The notes: generated by a model from the sequence alone, not told the origin. A DNA stretch of 64,000 nucleotides from Bacteroidales bacterium (GCA_016707705.1 JADJHD010000007.1:1-64000); one strand, 5' to 3'; shown: positions 45,282 through 54,957, counted from the stretch's first letter. Numbers and translations are program-made.

Positions 45282-46010
45282 TTGAAAATAAAATCACATA
45301 TCCCGAACACCATTACTCTGCTGAACTTGCTTTCAGGGTGCATAGGCATCACTCTAGCGTTTGATGGGGAATTAGAATTAGCCGCCATTATGATTGGCAT
45401 TGCCGCAGTCTTCGATTTCTTTGATGGAATGGCTGCAAGACTATTGCATGTTAAATCAGATATAGGCAAAGAATTGGATTCCCTGGCAGACGTAGTATCC
45501 TTTGGAGTGCTTCCTGGCTTTCTGCTTTATTTTCTGATGATAAAAGCAAACAACACTCCTATTTTTTCATTAGGTTCTTTCAATCTTTTTGTCTTCATTT
45601 CCTTCATACTACCACTATTTTCAGCACTTCGGCTCGCAAAATTCAATATCGATGTTCGTCAGACTGAATCCTTTCTTGGTTTACCAACTCCTGCGGTAGC
45701 AATGTGCATAGCTTCTTTTCCACTAATGCTTGGATGGGACGGCTCAGTTTCCGCCTTAACTCAACAATTACTCGGAAATTATTACGTTTTAGCAGTAATT
45801 ACTTTAGCATCAAGTTTGTTGCTTGTATCTGAAATACCTCTTATATCACTAAAATTCAAATCATTGAAGTGGAAAGATAATCAGAAGAGATTTATCCTGA
45901 TCTTCATCTCAATCCTTATAATCCCCATCTTCCAGTTTTCTTCACTGCCGTTGATAATTCTAATATATATATTGATTTCCTTAATCCCCGACTTTCGGAG
46001 GTCATCATGA
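45282..46010 (+). CDS. pssA: CDP-diacylglycerol--serine O-phosphatidyltransferase
   Basis: A 242-residue membrane enzyme that makes phosphatidylserine, the precursor of phosphatidylethanolamine. The CDP-alcohol phosphotransferase motif is complete: DFFDGMAARLL, then KSDIGKELDSLADVVSFG (D-G-x2-A-R-x8-G-x3-D-x3-D). About seven hydrophobic segments follow. The start is a TTG at 45282, supported by the promoter box just upstream and by the family opening HIPNTITLLNLLSGC. Its stop overlaps the next gene by four bases. Confidence 0.92.
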   Translation: MKIKSHIPNTITLLNLLSGCIGITLAFDGELELAAIMIGIAAVFDFFDGMAARLLHVKSDIGKELDSLADVVSFGVLPGFLLYFLMIKANNTPIFSLGSFNLFVFISFILPLFSALRLAKFNIDVRQTESFLGLPTPAVAMCIASFPLMLGWDGSVSALTQQLLGNYYVLAVITLASSLLLVSEIPLISLKFKSLKWKDNQKRFILIFISILIIPIFQFSSLPLIILIYILISLIPDFRRSS

Positions 46011-46699
46011 AATCTCAACCAATATTAAAACTCATACTTGGGATAGGTTTGATAACATGTCTGTTTTCAGCTTGCACTGTTTACATTCCTCAACCCGCCA
46101 TGATTCCTTTAATGGAAAATAAAAATCAGCTTAAACTATCTGGCTCCATTTCTATGCTGCCCGCAGTTTCAGCTACTGCTTGCTATTCACCCTTAAAGCA
46201 TATTAGTGTATTAGCATATGGATTGGAAGCTCCTGATCAGATCCGATATTTTCAGGGCGCCTTGGGATACTTTTGGAAACCATCAAACTATACCTTCGAA
46301 ATATATGGAGGATATGGTTCAGGAGGAGGCAGTATGTCGCGAAACGCTACCCCAGGAAATTTGTCTGGCAACTATGACACCTATTTTTTACAATTTAATG
46401 CCGGACAAACAATATCAACCACCAAATTCTACGAGTATGGGATTTCGATTAAGTCAGGAATTCTAAAATCCCAAATAACAGATTACGGATATTACGAAAT
46501 GAATGATCTGGATCCTGTTATATCCAACAACTCATACCTCATGTTTGAGCCTGCTGCTTTTGTGAGATTTGGGAAAGGCAAGCTAAGAACCGGCCTTCAG
46601 TTGAATGGAGCCACATTCCTTAGTCTTTCAAGCGATCAAAGGCAATTACCCTATAGACCACTTACATTGGCACTAAGTATAAATTATAAATTGAATTAG
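46007..46699 (+). CDS. Putative lipoprotein/outer-membrane beta-barrel-like protein of unknown function
   Basis: A 230-residue exported protein overlapping pssA by ATGA, hence translationally coupled. The N-terminus (LILGIGLITCLFSAC) has a lipobox, making Cys23 the likely lipidated residue. The rest alternates short beta strands and Gly-rich turns (YGGYGSGGGSMSRN) and ends SINYKLN, as in small outer-membrane barrels. No domain is recognised. It is convergent with lptB, with only five bases between the two stops. Confidence 0.72.
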   Translation: MKSQPILKLILGIGLITCLFSACTVYIPQPAMIPLMENKNQLKLSGSISMLPAVSATACYSPLKHISVLAYGLEAPDQIRYFQGALGYFWKPSNYTFEIYGGYGSGGGSMSRNATPGNLSGNYDTYFLQFNAGQTISTTKFYEYGISIKSGILKSQITDYGYYEMNDLDPVISNNSYLMFEPAAFVRFGKGKLRTGLQLNGATFLSLSSDQRQLPYRPLTLALSINYKLN

Positions 46700-46704
46700 G
46701 TTAT

Positions 46705-47430
46705 TTATCTGCGCAATTCGAAATTCTTTCCGAGATAGACTTTTCTTACTTGTTCATCCTCAGCCAATTCAGAAGATGTTCCCGACTTTAAAACTGAACC
46801 CTCAAAAAGAAGGTAAGCCCTGTCAGTAATTGAAAGAGTCTCGTGAACATTATGATCTGTAATAAGAATCCCAATATTCTTGGTTCTTAGTTTAGTAACG
46901 ATATTTTGAATATCCTCGACAGCAATTGGGTCAACTCCAGCAAAGGGTTCATCAAGCAGAATAAACTTTGGGTCAGTTGCAAGAGCTCGGGCAATCTCAG
47001 TTCTGCGGCGCTCCCCTCCTGATAACTGAATCCCCATGCTCTTTCTCACTCCGTTCAACCCGAACTCAGCCAATAAGGATTCAAGTTTTTCCTGTTGTTG
47101 CTTTTTATTTAGATCAGTAAATTCCAAAACCGCCTTAATATTATCTTCAACGCTGAGCTTCCTGAAGACTGAAGCTTCCTGAGCAAGGTAACCAATTCCC
47201 AACTGCGCCCTGCGATAAATAGGTTCTCCGGTTATTTCCCTGTCATCCAGAAACACTTTACCTTCCAAAGGTTTTATAAGCCCAACTATTATATAGAACG
47301 AAGTTGTTTTTCCTGCACCATTCGGCCCCAACAATCCCACAATTTCACCTTGCTCTACTTGAATCGAAACATGGTTTACAACAGTTCTCTGGCGGTATTT
47401 CTTGACTATATCCTCTGTTCTGAGCAGCAT
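46705..47430 (-). CDS. lptB: LPS export ABC transporter ATP-binding protein LptB
   Basis: A 241-residue ABC ATPase that powers extraction of lipopolysaccharide from the inner membrane by LptFG. Motifs are Walker A GPNGAGKTTSFY, the LptB-specific YLAQEASVFRKLSVEDN, signature QLSGGERRRTEIARAL, Walker B FILLDEPFAGVDPIA and switch DHNVHETL. Length is standard. Partners LptFG and LptC are not in the window. Confidence 0.95.
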   Translation of the reverse strand: MLLRTEDIVKKYRQRTVVNHVSIQVEQGEIVGLLGPNGAGKTTSFYIIVGLIKPLEGKVFLDDREITGEPIYRRAQLGIGYLAQEASVFRKLSVEDNIKAVLEFTDLNKKQQQEKLESLLAEFGLNGVRKSMGIQLSGGERRRTEIARALATDPKFILLDEPFAGVDPIAVEDIQNIVTKLRTKNIGILITDHNVHETLSITDRAYLLFEGSVLKSGTSSELAEDEQVRKVYLGKNFELRR

Positions 47431-47447
47431 GGAAACTAATTTTGAAG

Positions 47448-47455
47448 CAAAAGTA
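47448..47455 (-). promoter_or_regulatory. -7 box of lptB
   Basis: The minus strand reads TACTTTTG, 17 bases before the lptB ATG. Confidence 0.4.
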
Positions 47456-47521
47456 ACCGAAAAAAAGTTTGAACTTGCTTATTTCTTCAAATTACAACTC
47501 AAATACAACAATGATATTCAC

Positions 47522-47554
47522 AAAAAAAACACCCCTGAACTTAATCAAGGGTGT
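47522..47554 (-). terminator. Rho-independent terminator after korB
   Basis: On the minus strand ACACCCTTGA and TCAGGGGTGT pair (ten bases with one mismatch), with loop TTAAGT, followed by eight T. It lies 24 bases after the korB stop and separates the operon from lptB. Confidence 0.88.
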
Positions 47555-47577
47555 CCTAGCTTATACAAGGATCTATT

Positions 47578-48621
47578 CTATTTTATCTCCCAGGTGTCCC
47601 CACTATTAAGAAGATCATCCACATTCTTGATTTTGCTGGTCGCCTGAGCATAATTAATCTGATCAACCACAAGGTCATCATAAGTTGGATACATTGTTGA
47701 ACGAATAACTCCAACTGCTACAGGATAATGAGGCGGAGCCATCTTAGCAAGCATCAAATGAATTCCCGGATCCTGCTGATACTGATCATGAACCAGTAAA
47801 TCATCCTCAGTGATACCACCTTCTCCTAATTTTACAACTTCCAGTTGGGTACCTCTTAGCATTATGCCTTTATCCTTGGATTTTCCAAAGACCATAGGTT
47901 CACCATTTTTAAGATGAATCTGTGCATCATCGCGAACTTCCTTATCAGTAACTGCAGCATGTGTTTTGTCAGCAAAAATGACGCAATTCTGTAGAATTTC
48001 AATCACAGAAGTACCATCATGCCTTGCTGCTTCAAACATAACTTCAGTCATGAGTTTTACATTACTATCTACAGCTCTTGCGAAGAATGTACCCTGTGCT
48101 CCAAGCACTAATTCGCCTGGGTTAAAAGGGTGCTCAATTGTTCCCTGAGGAGATGTCTTTGTAACACTTCCCATCGGTGTTGTAGGGGAATATTGCCCTT
48201 TAGTCAAACCATAGATCTGGTTGTTAAATAGGATAATATTCACATCAATATTCCTTCTGATAATATGGATAAAGTGATTCCCTCCAATTGCAAGTGAATC
48301 ACCATCACCTGTGGTTATCCATACACTCAGGTTTGGATTGGCAATCTTAACGCCGGAAGCTATTGCATGTGCTCTTCCATGGATTCCATGGAACCCATAC
48401 GTATTTACATAATAGGGGAACCTTGAAGAGCATCCGATACCGGAAACCATCATAAAGTTCTCTTTCCTGTATCCAATCTTTGGAAACACATTTGCAACTG
48501 CCGCTAAAATAGCATGGTCCCCACAACCCGGGCACCATTTAACGAGTTGGTCACTTACGAAGTCTTCCTTGGTTAGTTCAACTGAAGACCTTTCTATGGT
48601 TTTATTTGGAAAATCTATCAT
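47578..48621 (-). CDS. korB: 2-oxoacid:ferredoxin oxidoreductase, beta subunit
   Basis: A 347-residue thiamine-diphosphate subunit that with KorA oxidises 2-oxoglutarate or a related 2-oxoacid to the acyl-CoA while reducing ferredoxin. WCPGCGDHAILAAV is the family start, WITTGDGDSLAIGGNHFIH the diphosphate/Mg site. It starts 11 bases after korA. Substrate choice (2-oxoglutarate or a branched-chain or aromatic 2-oxoacid) cannot be fixed by eye; KorAB is the most likely. Confidence 0.9.
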   Translation of the reverse strand: MIDFPNKTIERSSVELTKEDFVSDQLVKWCPGCGDHAILAAVANVFPKIGYRKENFMMVSGIGCSSRFPYYVNTYGFHGIHGRAHAIASGVKIANPNLSVWITTGDGDSLAIGGNHFIHIIRRNIDVNIILFNNQIYGLTKGQYSPTTPMGSVTKTSPQGTIEHPFNPGELVLGAQGTFFARAVDSNVKLMTEVMFEAARHDGTSVIEILQNCVIFADKTHAAVTDKEVRDDAQIHLKNGEPMVFGKSKDKGIMLRGTQLEVVKLGEGGITEDDLLVHDQYQQDPGIHLMLAKMAPPHYPVAVGVIRSTMYPTYDDLVVDQINYAQATSKIKNVDDLLNSGDTWEIK

Positions 48622-48632
48622 GGTTTTGAATG

Positions 48633-50471
48633 CTAAAGAAGTTCAGTGAATTTGGTAACTAATTCATTAACTGTAAAAGGAAGGCCTTGAACCTTGTTAT
48701 ATTGCAAATAACTGAATTCTGGCTCCTTCATTCTCAGGTAATTTACGAACTGACCGCTGTTTAGCTCGCAGACAATAATCTTTTTAAATCCGGCAAGTAC
48801 CTCATGAGTATTCTTGGGCAAAGGCATGATGTAATGGAAATGCGCAAGGCTTATCTTTTTACCTGCCTGTTGAAGTTCTTCAACAGCAGCCTGGGTAGTA
48901 CCACGGGTTCCACCCCAGCTAACTACAAGAACGTCTCCTTCTTTTTCACCAACAATTTCTTGCAGAGGAATAAAGTCTGCAACTTTTTGAATTTTAGCTT
49001 CCCTCAAATCTGTCATTAACTGATGATTTGCAGGATCAGTGCTTACATTACCTGAAATATTCTCCTTTTCCAGGCCACCGATCCTATGCCTTAATCCAAT
49101 GGTTCCAGGCAGAGCCCATTTCCTCACAAATGTTTCAGCATTCCTTCTGTAAGGCTTGAAATCCTTGTCATTCTGTTCAACAATCGGAGGATTGATATCA
49201 GGAAGATCAGCTACCTTTGGTATTCTGAAGAGCTGAGATCCATTGCCAAGAGATCCATCAGTCATTAACATAACCGGGGTCATATGTTCCATTGCAATCT
49301 TCGAAGCCTGATAAGCATAGAAGAAACAATCGGACGGCGTTGAAGCAGCAACTACAACAACAGGAGCTTCACCATTTCTTCCAAACAAAGCCTGCATGAG
49401 ATCACTCTGTTCACTCTTGGTTGGCAGGCCTGTAGAAGGACCACCTCTTTGCACATCCACAATGACCAGCGGCAATTCAGTCATAACAGCAAGTCCTATA
49501 GCTTCACTTTTAAGTGATAATCCTGGACCGGAAGTAGTTGTAAGTGCCAGCGATCCTGTATAGCTGGCGCCAATTGCAGAGCAAATACCGGCAATTTCAT
49601 CTTCTGCCTGAAATACTTTTGCTCCAAGCGACTTATGCCTTGACAATTCCATAAGAATTTCAGTAGCAGGAGTAATAGGATAGGATCCGAGGAACAAGGG
49701 CCGTCCAGATCTCTCAGAAGCTGCCAGAAATCCCCAGGCCGTTGCCACATTTCCGGTAATATTTCTGTATTTCCCAGCGGGAAGTTTAGCTTTGGTTATG
49801 TGATAAACAGTCCTTAACGCTTCAACATTTGCAGCATAGTTGAGCCCGCCTGCTAGTACAGCCTTGTTTGCATCAACCAGTTCAGGTTTCTTCTTGAATT
49901 TCAGTTTAAAGTAATCGAAAGTGGAATCAGGCTTCCAGTTTACAATATGATAGACAATACCAAGTGCAAAAACATTGCGAGTCTTGTCAGCTGTCTTTAA
50001 GTCAAAGCCTAAAGGTTTAACTGCTTCGCGAGTCATTGATGATATTGGAGCCTTAATAAGGTTATATCCTGATAGAGAGTCATCATCAAGAGGATTGCTG
50101 GAATAACCAGCCTTTTTAATTGCAGCTTCATCGAAAGAATCTGCATCAACGATGAGTGTTGCTCCGGGACGGGTCCATTTGAGGTTTGCCTTTAAAGAAG
50201 CAGGGTTCATTGCAACGAGAATATCAACAGCATCACCGGTAGTCTCAATCTTTTTCTTTCCAATACGAACCTGGAAACCTGAAACTCCTGCTATAGTGTT
50301 ATGGGGAGCCCTTATTTCTGCAGGATAATCAGGAAAAGTAGCAAGGTCTAGGCCTTCTAAGGCAGCGGTGTCGCTAAACAATGTTCCTGCAAGCTGCATA
50401 CCGTCCCCGGAATCTCCCACAAATTTCACAACAACATCTTCTTTCTCAATGGTGTTAACTTTCATGTTCAT
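48633..50471 (-). CDS. korA: 2-oxoacid:ferredoxin oxidoreductase, fused gamma-alpha subunit
   Basis: A 612-residue subunit in which the gamma domain (about 12-190, VVKFVGDSGDGMQLAGTLFS) is fused ahead of the alpha pyrimidine-binding domain (about 215-600, FLGSYPITPATEILMELSRH and SGPGLSLKSEAIGLAVMTEL). This is the usual two-gene KorAB form. MNMKV offers two ATGs (50471 and 50465). A ferredoxin gene lies divergently 310 bases upstream and is a natural electron acceptor. Confidence 0.92.
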   Translation of the reverse strand: MNMKVNTIEKEDVVVKFVGDSGDGMQLAGTLFSDTAALEGLDLATFPDYPAEIRAPHNTIAGVSGFQVRIGKKKIETTGDAVDILVAMNPASLKANLKWTRPGATLIVDADSFDEAAIKKAGYSSNPLDDDSLSGYNLIKAPISSMTREAVKPLGFDLKTADKTRNVFALGIVYHIVNWKPDSTFDYFKLKFKKKPELVDANKAVLAGGLNYAANVEALRTVYHITKAKLPAGKYRNITGNVATAWGFLAASERSGRPLFLGSYPITPATEILMELSRHKSLGAKVFQAEDEIAGICSAIGASYTGSLALTTTSGPGLSLKSEAIGLAVMTELPLVIVDVQRGGPSTGLPTKSEQSDLMQALFGRNGEAPVVVVAASTPSDCFFYAYQASKIAMEHMTPVMLMTDGSLGNGSQLFRIPKVADLPDINPPIVEQNDKDFKPYRRNAETFVRKWALPGTIGLRHRIGGLEKENISGNVSTDPANHQLMTDLREAKIQKVADFIPLQEIVGEKEGDVLVVSWGGTRGTTQAAVEELQQAGKKISLAHFHYIMPLPKNTHEVLAGFKKIIVCELNSGQFVNYLRMKEPEFSYLQYNKVQGLPFTVNELVTKFTELL

Positions 50472-50498
50472 ATTGGATCATTTAAAAAGGTATGGCTG

Positions 50499-50506
50499 CA
50501 AAGTTA
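50499..50506 (-). promoter_or_regulatory. -7 box of the korAB operon
   Basis: The minus strand reads TAACTTTG (TAnnTTTG), 28 bases before the korA ATG. Confidence 0.45.
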
Positions 50507-50748
50507 TAAGTTTTATGAAAGGTGAAAGGGAAAATTAATCTATTTTCAAGCATAGTTAATAATTTTCTAAGATGTACATATTCAAATAATTGTCATAATT
50601 AATTATCCAAAAAAATGACCTATTGCTTTTTGCTCAGGCAGATACAACTGAAAGATTCCTATCATTTATTGAATTAAAGTTTCAAAGATTTTTTTATTTA
50701 GAAGCTCTCTAAATAAAATCAAGTCCGTAGTGATTGGAAATAACTATC

Positions 50749-50756
50749 TATATTTG
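50749..50756 (+). promoter_or_regulatory. -7 box of the ferredoxin gene
   Basis: TATATTTG lies 26 bases before the ferredoxin ATG at 50782. The rest of the 310-base gap back to korA is AT-rich and shows nothing else. Confidence 0.5.
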
Positions 50757-50781
50757 CATCATAATCCTAAAAACATAACCA

Positions 50782-50949
50782 ATGGCTTATGTAATTTCTG
50801 ATGACTGCACCGCTTGTGGCACTTGCATTGACGAATGCCCCGTGGAAGCTATCTCTGAAGGCGACATCTATAAAATTGACGCTGATGTATGTACCGATTG
50901 TGGCTCATGCGCAGATGTATGCCCTGTAGAAGCTATTCATCCTGCATAA
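50782..50949 (+). CDS. 2[4Fe-4S] ferredoxin
   Basis: A 55-residue ferredoxin. It has two CxxCxxCxxxCP motifs: CTACGTCIDECP (9-20) and CTDCGSCADVCP (38-49), in the standard clostridial-type arrangement. It is a low-potential one-electron carrier and the probable partner of KorAB encoded divergently. The gene is complete, with a promoter box 26 bases upstream and a strong terminator 27 bases after the TAA, so it is monocistronic. Confidence 0.96.
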   Translation: MAYVISDDCTACGTCIDECPVEAISEGDIYKIDADVCTDCGSCADVCPVEAIHPA

Positions 50950-50976
50950 TTAGCCTCACAGGACTTTGCAGAAGAT

Positions 50977-51012
50977 AAAGGCCTTGTCGATATGACGAGG
51001 CCTTTTTCTTTT
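50977..51012 (+). terminator. Rho-independent terminator after the ferredoxin gene
   Basis: AAAGGCCTTGTC-GATAT-GACGAGGCCTTTTT forms a 12-base stem with one wobble pair and ends in TTTTTCTTTT. Confidence 0.93.
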
Positions 51013-51069
51013 ATTAATTATTATATTTCAGTTATCAGTTGGATTCAGCAATGGCACAATGAATGCCAA

Positions 51070-51921
51070 TCACCTCCTGCTTACTAGAAAGATTCCCAAA
51101 ATTACCATTAGCATAGCAAACAATTTATCAACACCTGCTCCTTCATTTGTGATTGTAAAACCAATTAACACCACAATAACTGGCTGCAAGTTGGTGTATA
51201 CTGCAACCAATTGTGGTGGCATGCTTTTTAGCCCAATAGTTATTAGCATGTAGGCAAGAAAGGTAGTCCCTATCACAACATATATAAGACTAAACCACGC
51301 CTTAGTGCTAAAAGAAGAAATATCAATTGACAAAAAATCATCAATTGTAAATGGGGAGATTAGTACAAATCCAAAAAGGAAAATCCACTTCATCACATAC
51401 ATTGTCCCATATTGGGACATCACAGTTTTACCTAAAACAAGGTATAAACTCCAGCAGATGGTATTGGCAAGTATGAACCAATTACCTGCAGTGATAGATG
51501 AAGAATGAGACAAGTAATTATCCGGAGCAATTAAGATTATAGCTCCTATCATTCCTGATATTATACCAAGAATCTGATATTTAGATGGCAGGGACTTCGT
51601 AATAAGCAATGAAATCAACAAGACCAATAGAGGGTTTGTTGAATTAATAATCGATGTATCTACCGGTGAGGTCAGGTTCAATCCGATAAAAAAGAGAGTC
51701 TGGTTCAGTGCTATTCCAAGCAAGGCAAGTAAAAATAGCTTTATCAGTATTTTCACGGGAGGAATGGCACGATGATTTGGGTTAAGCAAGTCGAAAAGCC
51801 AGAATATAAGGCCAGCCCCGGCTATTCTGATGAAAATGATTTGGAAAGGGCTAAGATAATCCGGCATCAAACCCTTGGCAACCCAATAATTCACACCAAA
51901 CAGTATAGTAGCGCCAATCAT
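51070..51921 (-). CDS. EamA/DMT-superfamily transporter
   Basis: A 283-residue protein with ten membrane helices arranged as two EamA repeats; ILFGVNYWVAKG is at the start and NQTLFFIGLNLTSPVDTSIIN and TFLAYMLITIGLKSMPPQLV are repeat landmarks. Members export amino acids, metabolites or drugs. The substrate is unknown. It stands alone between the ferredoxin and glnA genes. The ATG at 51921 is the first in frame. Confidence 0.88.
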   Translation of the reverse strand: MIGATILFGVNYWVAKGLMPDYLSPFQIIFIRIAGAGLIFWLFDLLNPNHRAIPPVKILIKLFLLALLGIALNQTLFFIGLNLTSPVDTSIINSTNPLLVLLISLLITKSLPSKYQILGIISGMIGAIILIAPDNYLSHSSSITAGNWFILANTICWSLYLVLGKTVMSQYGTMYVMKWIFLFGFVLISPFTIDDFLSIDISSFSTKAWFSLIYVVIGTTFLAYMLITIGLKSMPPQLVAVYTNLQPVIVVLIGFTITNEGAGVDKLFAMLMVILGIFLVSRR

Positions 51922-52082
51922 TGCTGAATGGGCTTGAATGGAACTATTAATGCCAGGTGCTTTGATAATGGGCTAGATTAATGGAATTATACAAATGCAG
52001 ATGGAACGCGAATGCGCTAAAAATTCCCTATCCCGGAATTAGGATTTAAGCAATGATGAAAATCAATCAAAAGTCAAACAGC

Positions 52083-53600
52083 TTATCCGCAGTGAAGGTA
52101 CGTATTAACAATATCCTGAAGTTTAGAACGATCTGTTTCAAGCTTTTCTCTTAATCCCTGATCATCGTACTGTTTGAGTTTAGCCGCAACACCCTCAATA
52201 ACCGATTTTGGGAAAACATTATACTTATTGTATATAGAGGACTGTTCAAGTAATTTTTCAGCAGATTCCCAGCATGAAACAGGCAACTGACTTAATTGTT
52301 TTACTCTTTCCTGGTGCTCCTCATCAAAAATATTAACATCAACATAGGTTTTCCGGGCGTATTCAAGTGCGTCACTCATCTCCAATCCATGTCTGGCAGC
52401 AACTGTAAGTCCTGCCAGCAAAAGATATATATCAGCTGAACCATCGGGACAACGAAACTCAACTGTTTGTTTACTGCTAAAATCCTGATTTTCAACTTTC
52501 TCATTAGGATTAGCATGATAAATCATAGAATTCTTACCTGACCAGCCTAAAGGGACCCTAACCAGGACAGATCTGTTTCTATCACCCCAGCAAATATTTG
52601 TCGGAGCTTCCTGATGGGGTACCAGTCTGAAGTAGGAAGTTGGATTGGTATTTCCAAATGCAGTTAAAGAAGGTGCAAGATCAAGATAACCTGCGATTGC
52701 TTTTTTCGCTATCTCACTAAGTACTCCATTTTCAACCATGGCGTTTTTCCCATCCTTAACAAGCCTTGTATGAATATGCAGTCCACTACCTGCCTTACCT
52801 ACGGTAATTTTGGGGGCAAAAGTCACTGTTACGCCATATTTATAGGCCAATGTTCTGAGAATCCATTTAGATATTACAAGTTGATCAGCAGAATCCTCAA
52901 GATTTACCGGTAGAAATTCAATTTCATTTTGCTCATACTCCATTCCTGAAGCGGTAAAATTCCCGACTTCCGAATGTCCATATTTTATTTTTCCACCAGT
53001 CTGGGCAATTGCAAGCATAGCTTCAGACCTGAGTTGTTCCCATTTGGCAAATGGGAAAGCCTCGTGATATCCCTTCTGGTCGACAGCCTGGAACAATTCC
53101 TGGGAGGGACTGATAATATAATACTCAAGTTCGCCCATAACCTCAAATGAGAAGCCGGTATGTTCTTTCAATGCTTCATGAGACTTTCTGAGTATATATT
53201 CCGGTGAACTCTCGAGAGGATTTCCATCCTTATCGTAGTATGAACAAAGAATATCAAGTGCAGGGATTTGTGAAAAGGGATTCAGAAAAGCAGTCCTGTA
53301 CTTTGGTATAACATATAAATCACTACTCCCGGCTTTAATGAAAGGGAACAGTGAAGAACCATCTACCCTCTCACCTGTAGTGAGGATACTATCAAGATGC
53401 TCTTTGCTATTAATAACGAAGTTCAAGGTCTTGAGTCTTCCATCCCCACCTGTATACCTAAAATTGATCAGGGATATATTGTGATCATCAATATATCTGA
53501 TCAGATCTGATTTAGTAAATGACTCACTGGGTTTATTCAAATACTGCACCAGTGAGTTGGGGTTCATTTCTGTAAGATCGTTGCCAAAAGAGTTCTTCAT
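52083..53600 (-). CDS. glnA: Glutamine synthetase, about 500-residue Bacteroidota type
   Basis: A 505-residue enzyme making glutamine from glutamate and ammonia with ATP. GS landmarks are GERVDGSSLFPF, the metal-ligand segments ELEYYIIS and EYEQNEIEF, GSGLHIHTRL, FRLVPHQEAPTNICWG and the glutamate-binding FRCPDGSADIYLLLAGL. The adenylylation tyrosine region of enteric GlnA is not obvious. Regulation is not visible apart from a promoter box just upstream. A PII gene is not in the window. Confidence 0.92.
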   Translation of the reverse strand: MKNSFGNDLTEMNPNSLVQYLNKPSESFTKSDLIRYIDDHNISLINFRYTGGDGRLKTLNFVINSKEHLDSILTTGERVDGSSLFPFIKAGSSDLYVIPKYRTAFLNPFSQIPALDILCSYYDKDGNPLESSPEYILRKSHEALKEHTGFSFEVMGELEYYIISPSQELFQAVDQKGYHEAFPFAKWEQLRSEAMLAIAQTGGKIKYGHSEVGNFTASGMEYEQNEIEFLPVNLEDSADQLVISKWILRTLAYKYGVTVTFAPKITVGKAGSGLHIHTRLVKDGKNAMVENGVLSEIAKKAIAGYLDLAPSLTAFGNTNPTSYFRLVPHQEAPTNICWGDRNRSVLVRVPLGWSGKNSMIYHANPNEKVENQDFSSKQTVEFRCPDGSADIYLLLAGLTVAARHGLEMSDALEYARKTYVDVNIFDEEHQERVKQLSQLPVSCWESAEKLLEQSSIYNKYNVFPKSVIEGVAAKLKQYDDQGLREKLETDRSKLQDIVNTYLHCG

Positions 53601-53618
53601 ATTCCTGCATTAGTGCAG

Positions 53619-53626
53619 CAAAATTA
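53619..53626 (-). promoter_or_regulatory. -7 box of glnA
   Basis: The minus strand reads TAATTTTG, 18 bases before the ATG, with GTTG (near TTTG) 18 bases further upstream. Confidence 0.5.
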
Positions 53627-53757
53627 GAAACTTTTGGAATTGTTCAACAATTAACAATACTTATGCTTAATACTAATAGGAATAGCATCTTCAAGTTCAA
53701 TACGTATTGGAATTATCAGAACGATATAAGCTGATTAGCAGAATATTGGGCTGCCTT

Positions 53758-54849
53758 TTATTTCGAATATAGCTTTAAAAGTTCATTTGCAGCTTGATAA
53801 GAACTAATCTCACCAGCCTTAATGCGAGCTTCCATTTGATTCAGTCCATCAGAAATTCCAGGAGAATGGAGAAAATTTGTCATCAAAGCCTCTTCAATTG
53901 ATTTATAAAGTGTCTGCATATATTGCTCTATCCTTCTCTTTTCGAAATAACCTGTACTTTTCGACTGATCAATATATCTGCAAACGACATCCCAAATTTC
54001 GGGGATGCCAGTACTATCTTTGGCTGAACATAATTCAGCGACTGGTGACCATTCAGAATCTTTCAGTCTGAAGAAATGAAGAGCATTTCTTATTTCAGCA
54101 AGAGCAATTTGAGCTTTGGCAATATTTTCGCCATCTGCTTTATTGATCAGGATGGCATCAGCCATTTCCATTATTCCCCGTTTTATACCTTGAAGTTCAT
54201 CACCTGCGCCTGGCAAAAGAAGCAACAGGAAGAAGTCAACCAGAGAATGTACAGCTGTTTCGCTCTGTCCAACTCCAACGGTTTCTACAATTATAAGATC
54301 AAAACCAGCTGCTTCACAAAGGATTATAGCCTCTCTTGTTTTTCGAGCAACTCCACCCAAGGTACCAGAAGAGGGAGATGGTCTGATGAAGACATTTTGA
54401 AGAGATGAAAGCTCCTCCATTCTGGTTTTATCTCCAAGGATGCTTCCTTTCGATCTGTTGCTGCTCGGATCAATGGCCAGGACAGCTATCTTATAATTTT
54501 TGCCAAACAGGAATTTACCAAATGATTCGATAAAGGTACTTTTACCTACTCCCGGCGATCCTGAAATACCAATTCTGATAGATTTTCCAGAAAATGGCAG
54601 GCATCTCATTATCAGTTCCTGAGCAGGTTGCTGATGACTGGCAAGTGTACTTTCAATTAAAGTAATTGCTTTGCTCAAATAGGTTTTATTGCTGTCCATC
54701 AAACCTACAAAAAGATCTTCGGGCACTATATTTCGAGAAACAGAGTCCCTTATTGTTTTAACAGCAGGTGGATTAATAGGGTTTGGCTGATTTATTCCTT
54801 TATTAACCTTTAATGCTGATCCGTGATTGGTATTTGATTCTTGGTCCAT
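53758..54849 (-). CDS. meaB: Methylmalonyl-CoA mutase-associated GTPase MeaB
   Basis: A 363-residue G3E-family GTPase that loads and protects cobalamin-dependent methylmalonyl-CoA mutase. Walker A is GISGSPGVGKSTFIESFG, then LAIDPSSNRSKGSILGDKTRM, the switch VETVGVGQSETAV and the guanine motif NKADG. The first 40 residues are poorly conserved. The mutase genes are not within the window. A -7 box (TACATTTG, minus strand, 54869-54876) lies just upstream. Confidence 0.93.
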   Translation of the reverse strand: MDQESNTNHGSALKVNKGINQPNPINPPAVKTIRDSVSRNIVPEDLFVGLMDSNKTYLSKAITLIESTLASHQQPAQELIMRCLPFSGKSIRIGISGSPGVGKSTFIESFGKFLFGKNYKIAVLAIDPSSNRSKGSILGDKTRMEELSSLQNVFIRPSPSSGTLGGVARKTREAIILCEAAGFDLIIVETVGVGQSETAVHSLVDFFLLLLLPGAGDELQGIKRGIMEMADAILINKADGENIAKAQIALAEIRNALHFFRLKDSEWSPVAELCSAKDSTGIPEIWDVVCRYIDQSKSTGYFEKRRIEQYMQTLYKSIEEALMTNFLHSPGISDGLNQMEARIKAGEISSYQAANELLKLYSK

Positions 54850-54868
54850 TAACTAGAGAGCTATATTG

Positions 54869-54876
54869 CAAATGTA
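54869..54876 (-). promoter_or_regulatory. -7 box of meaB
   Basis: The minus strand reads TACATTTG, 19 bases before the meaB ATG. Confidence 0.45.
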
Positions 54877-54928
54877 CAACTTGAATTATGAAGAATCGAA
54901 CTCTTTGTGTCAAAGTGCAAAAAACAAA

Positions 54929-54957
54929 GCGGCTACCTGTCGAAGTCAGATAGCCGC
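54929..54957 (-). terminator. Terminator-like hairpin of intergenic unit 1
   Basis: Seven-base perfect stem GCGGCTA/TAGCCGC with a 15-base apex, followed on the minus strand by TTTGTTTTTTG. Confidence 0.65.
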
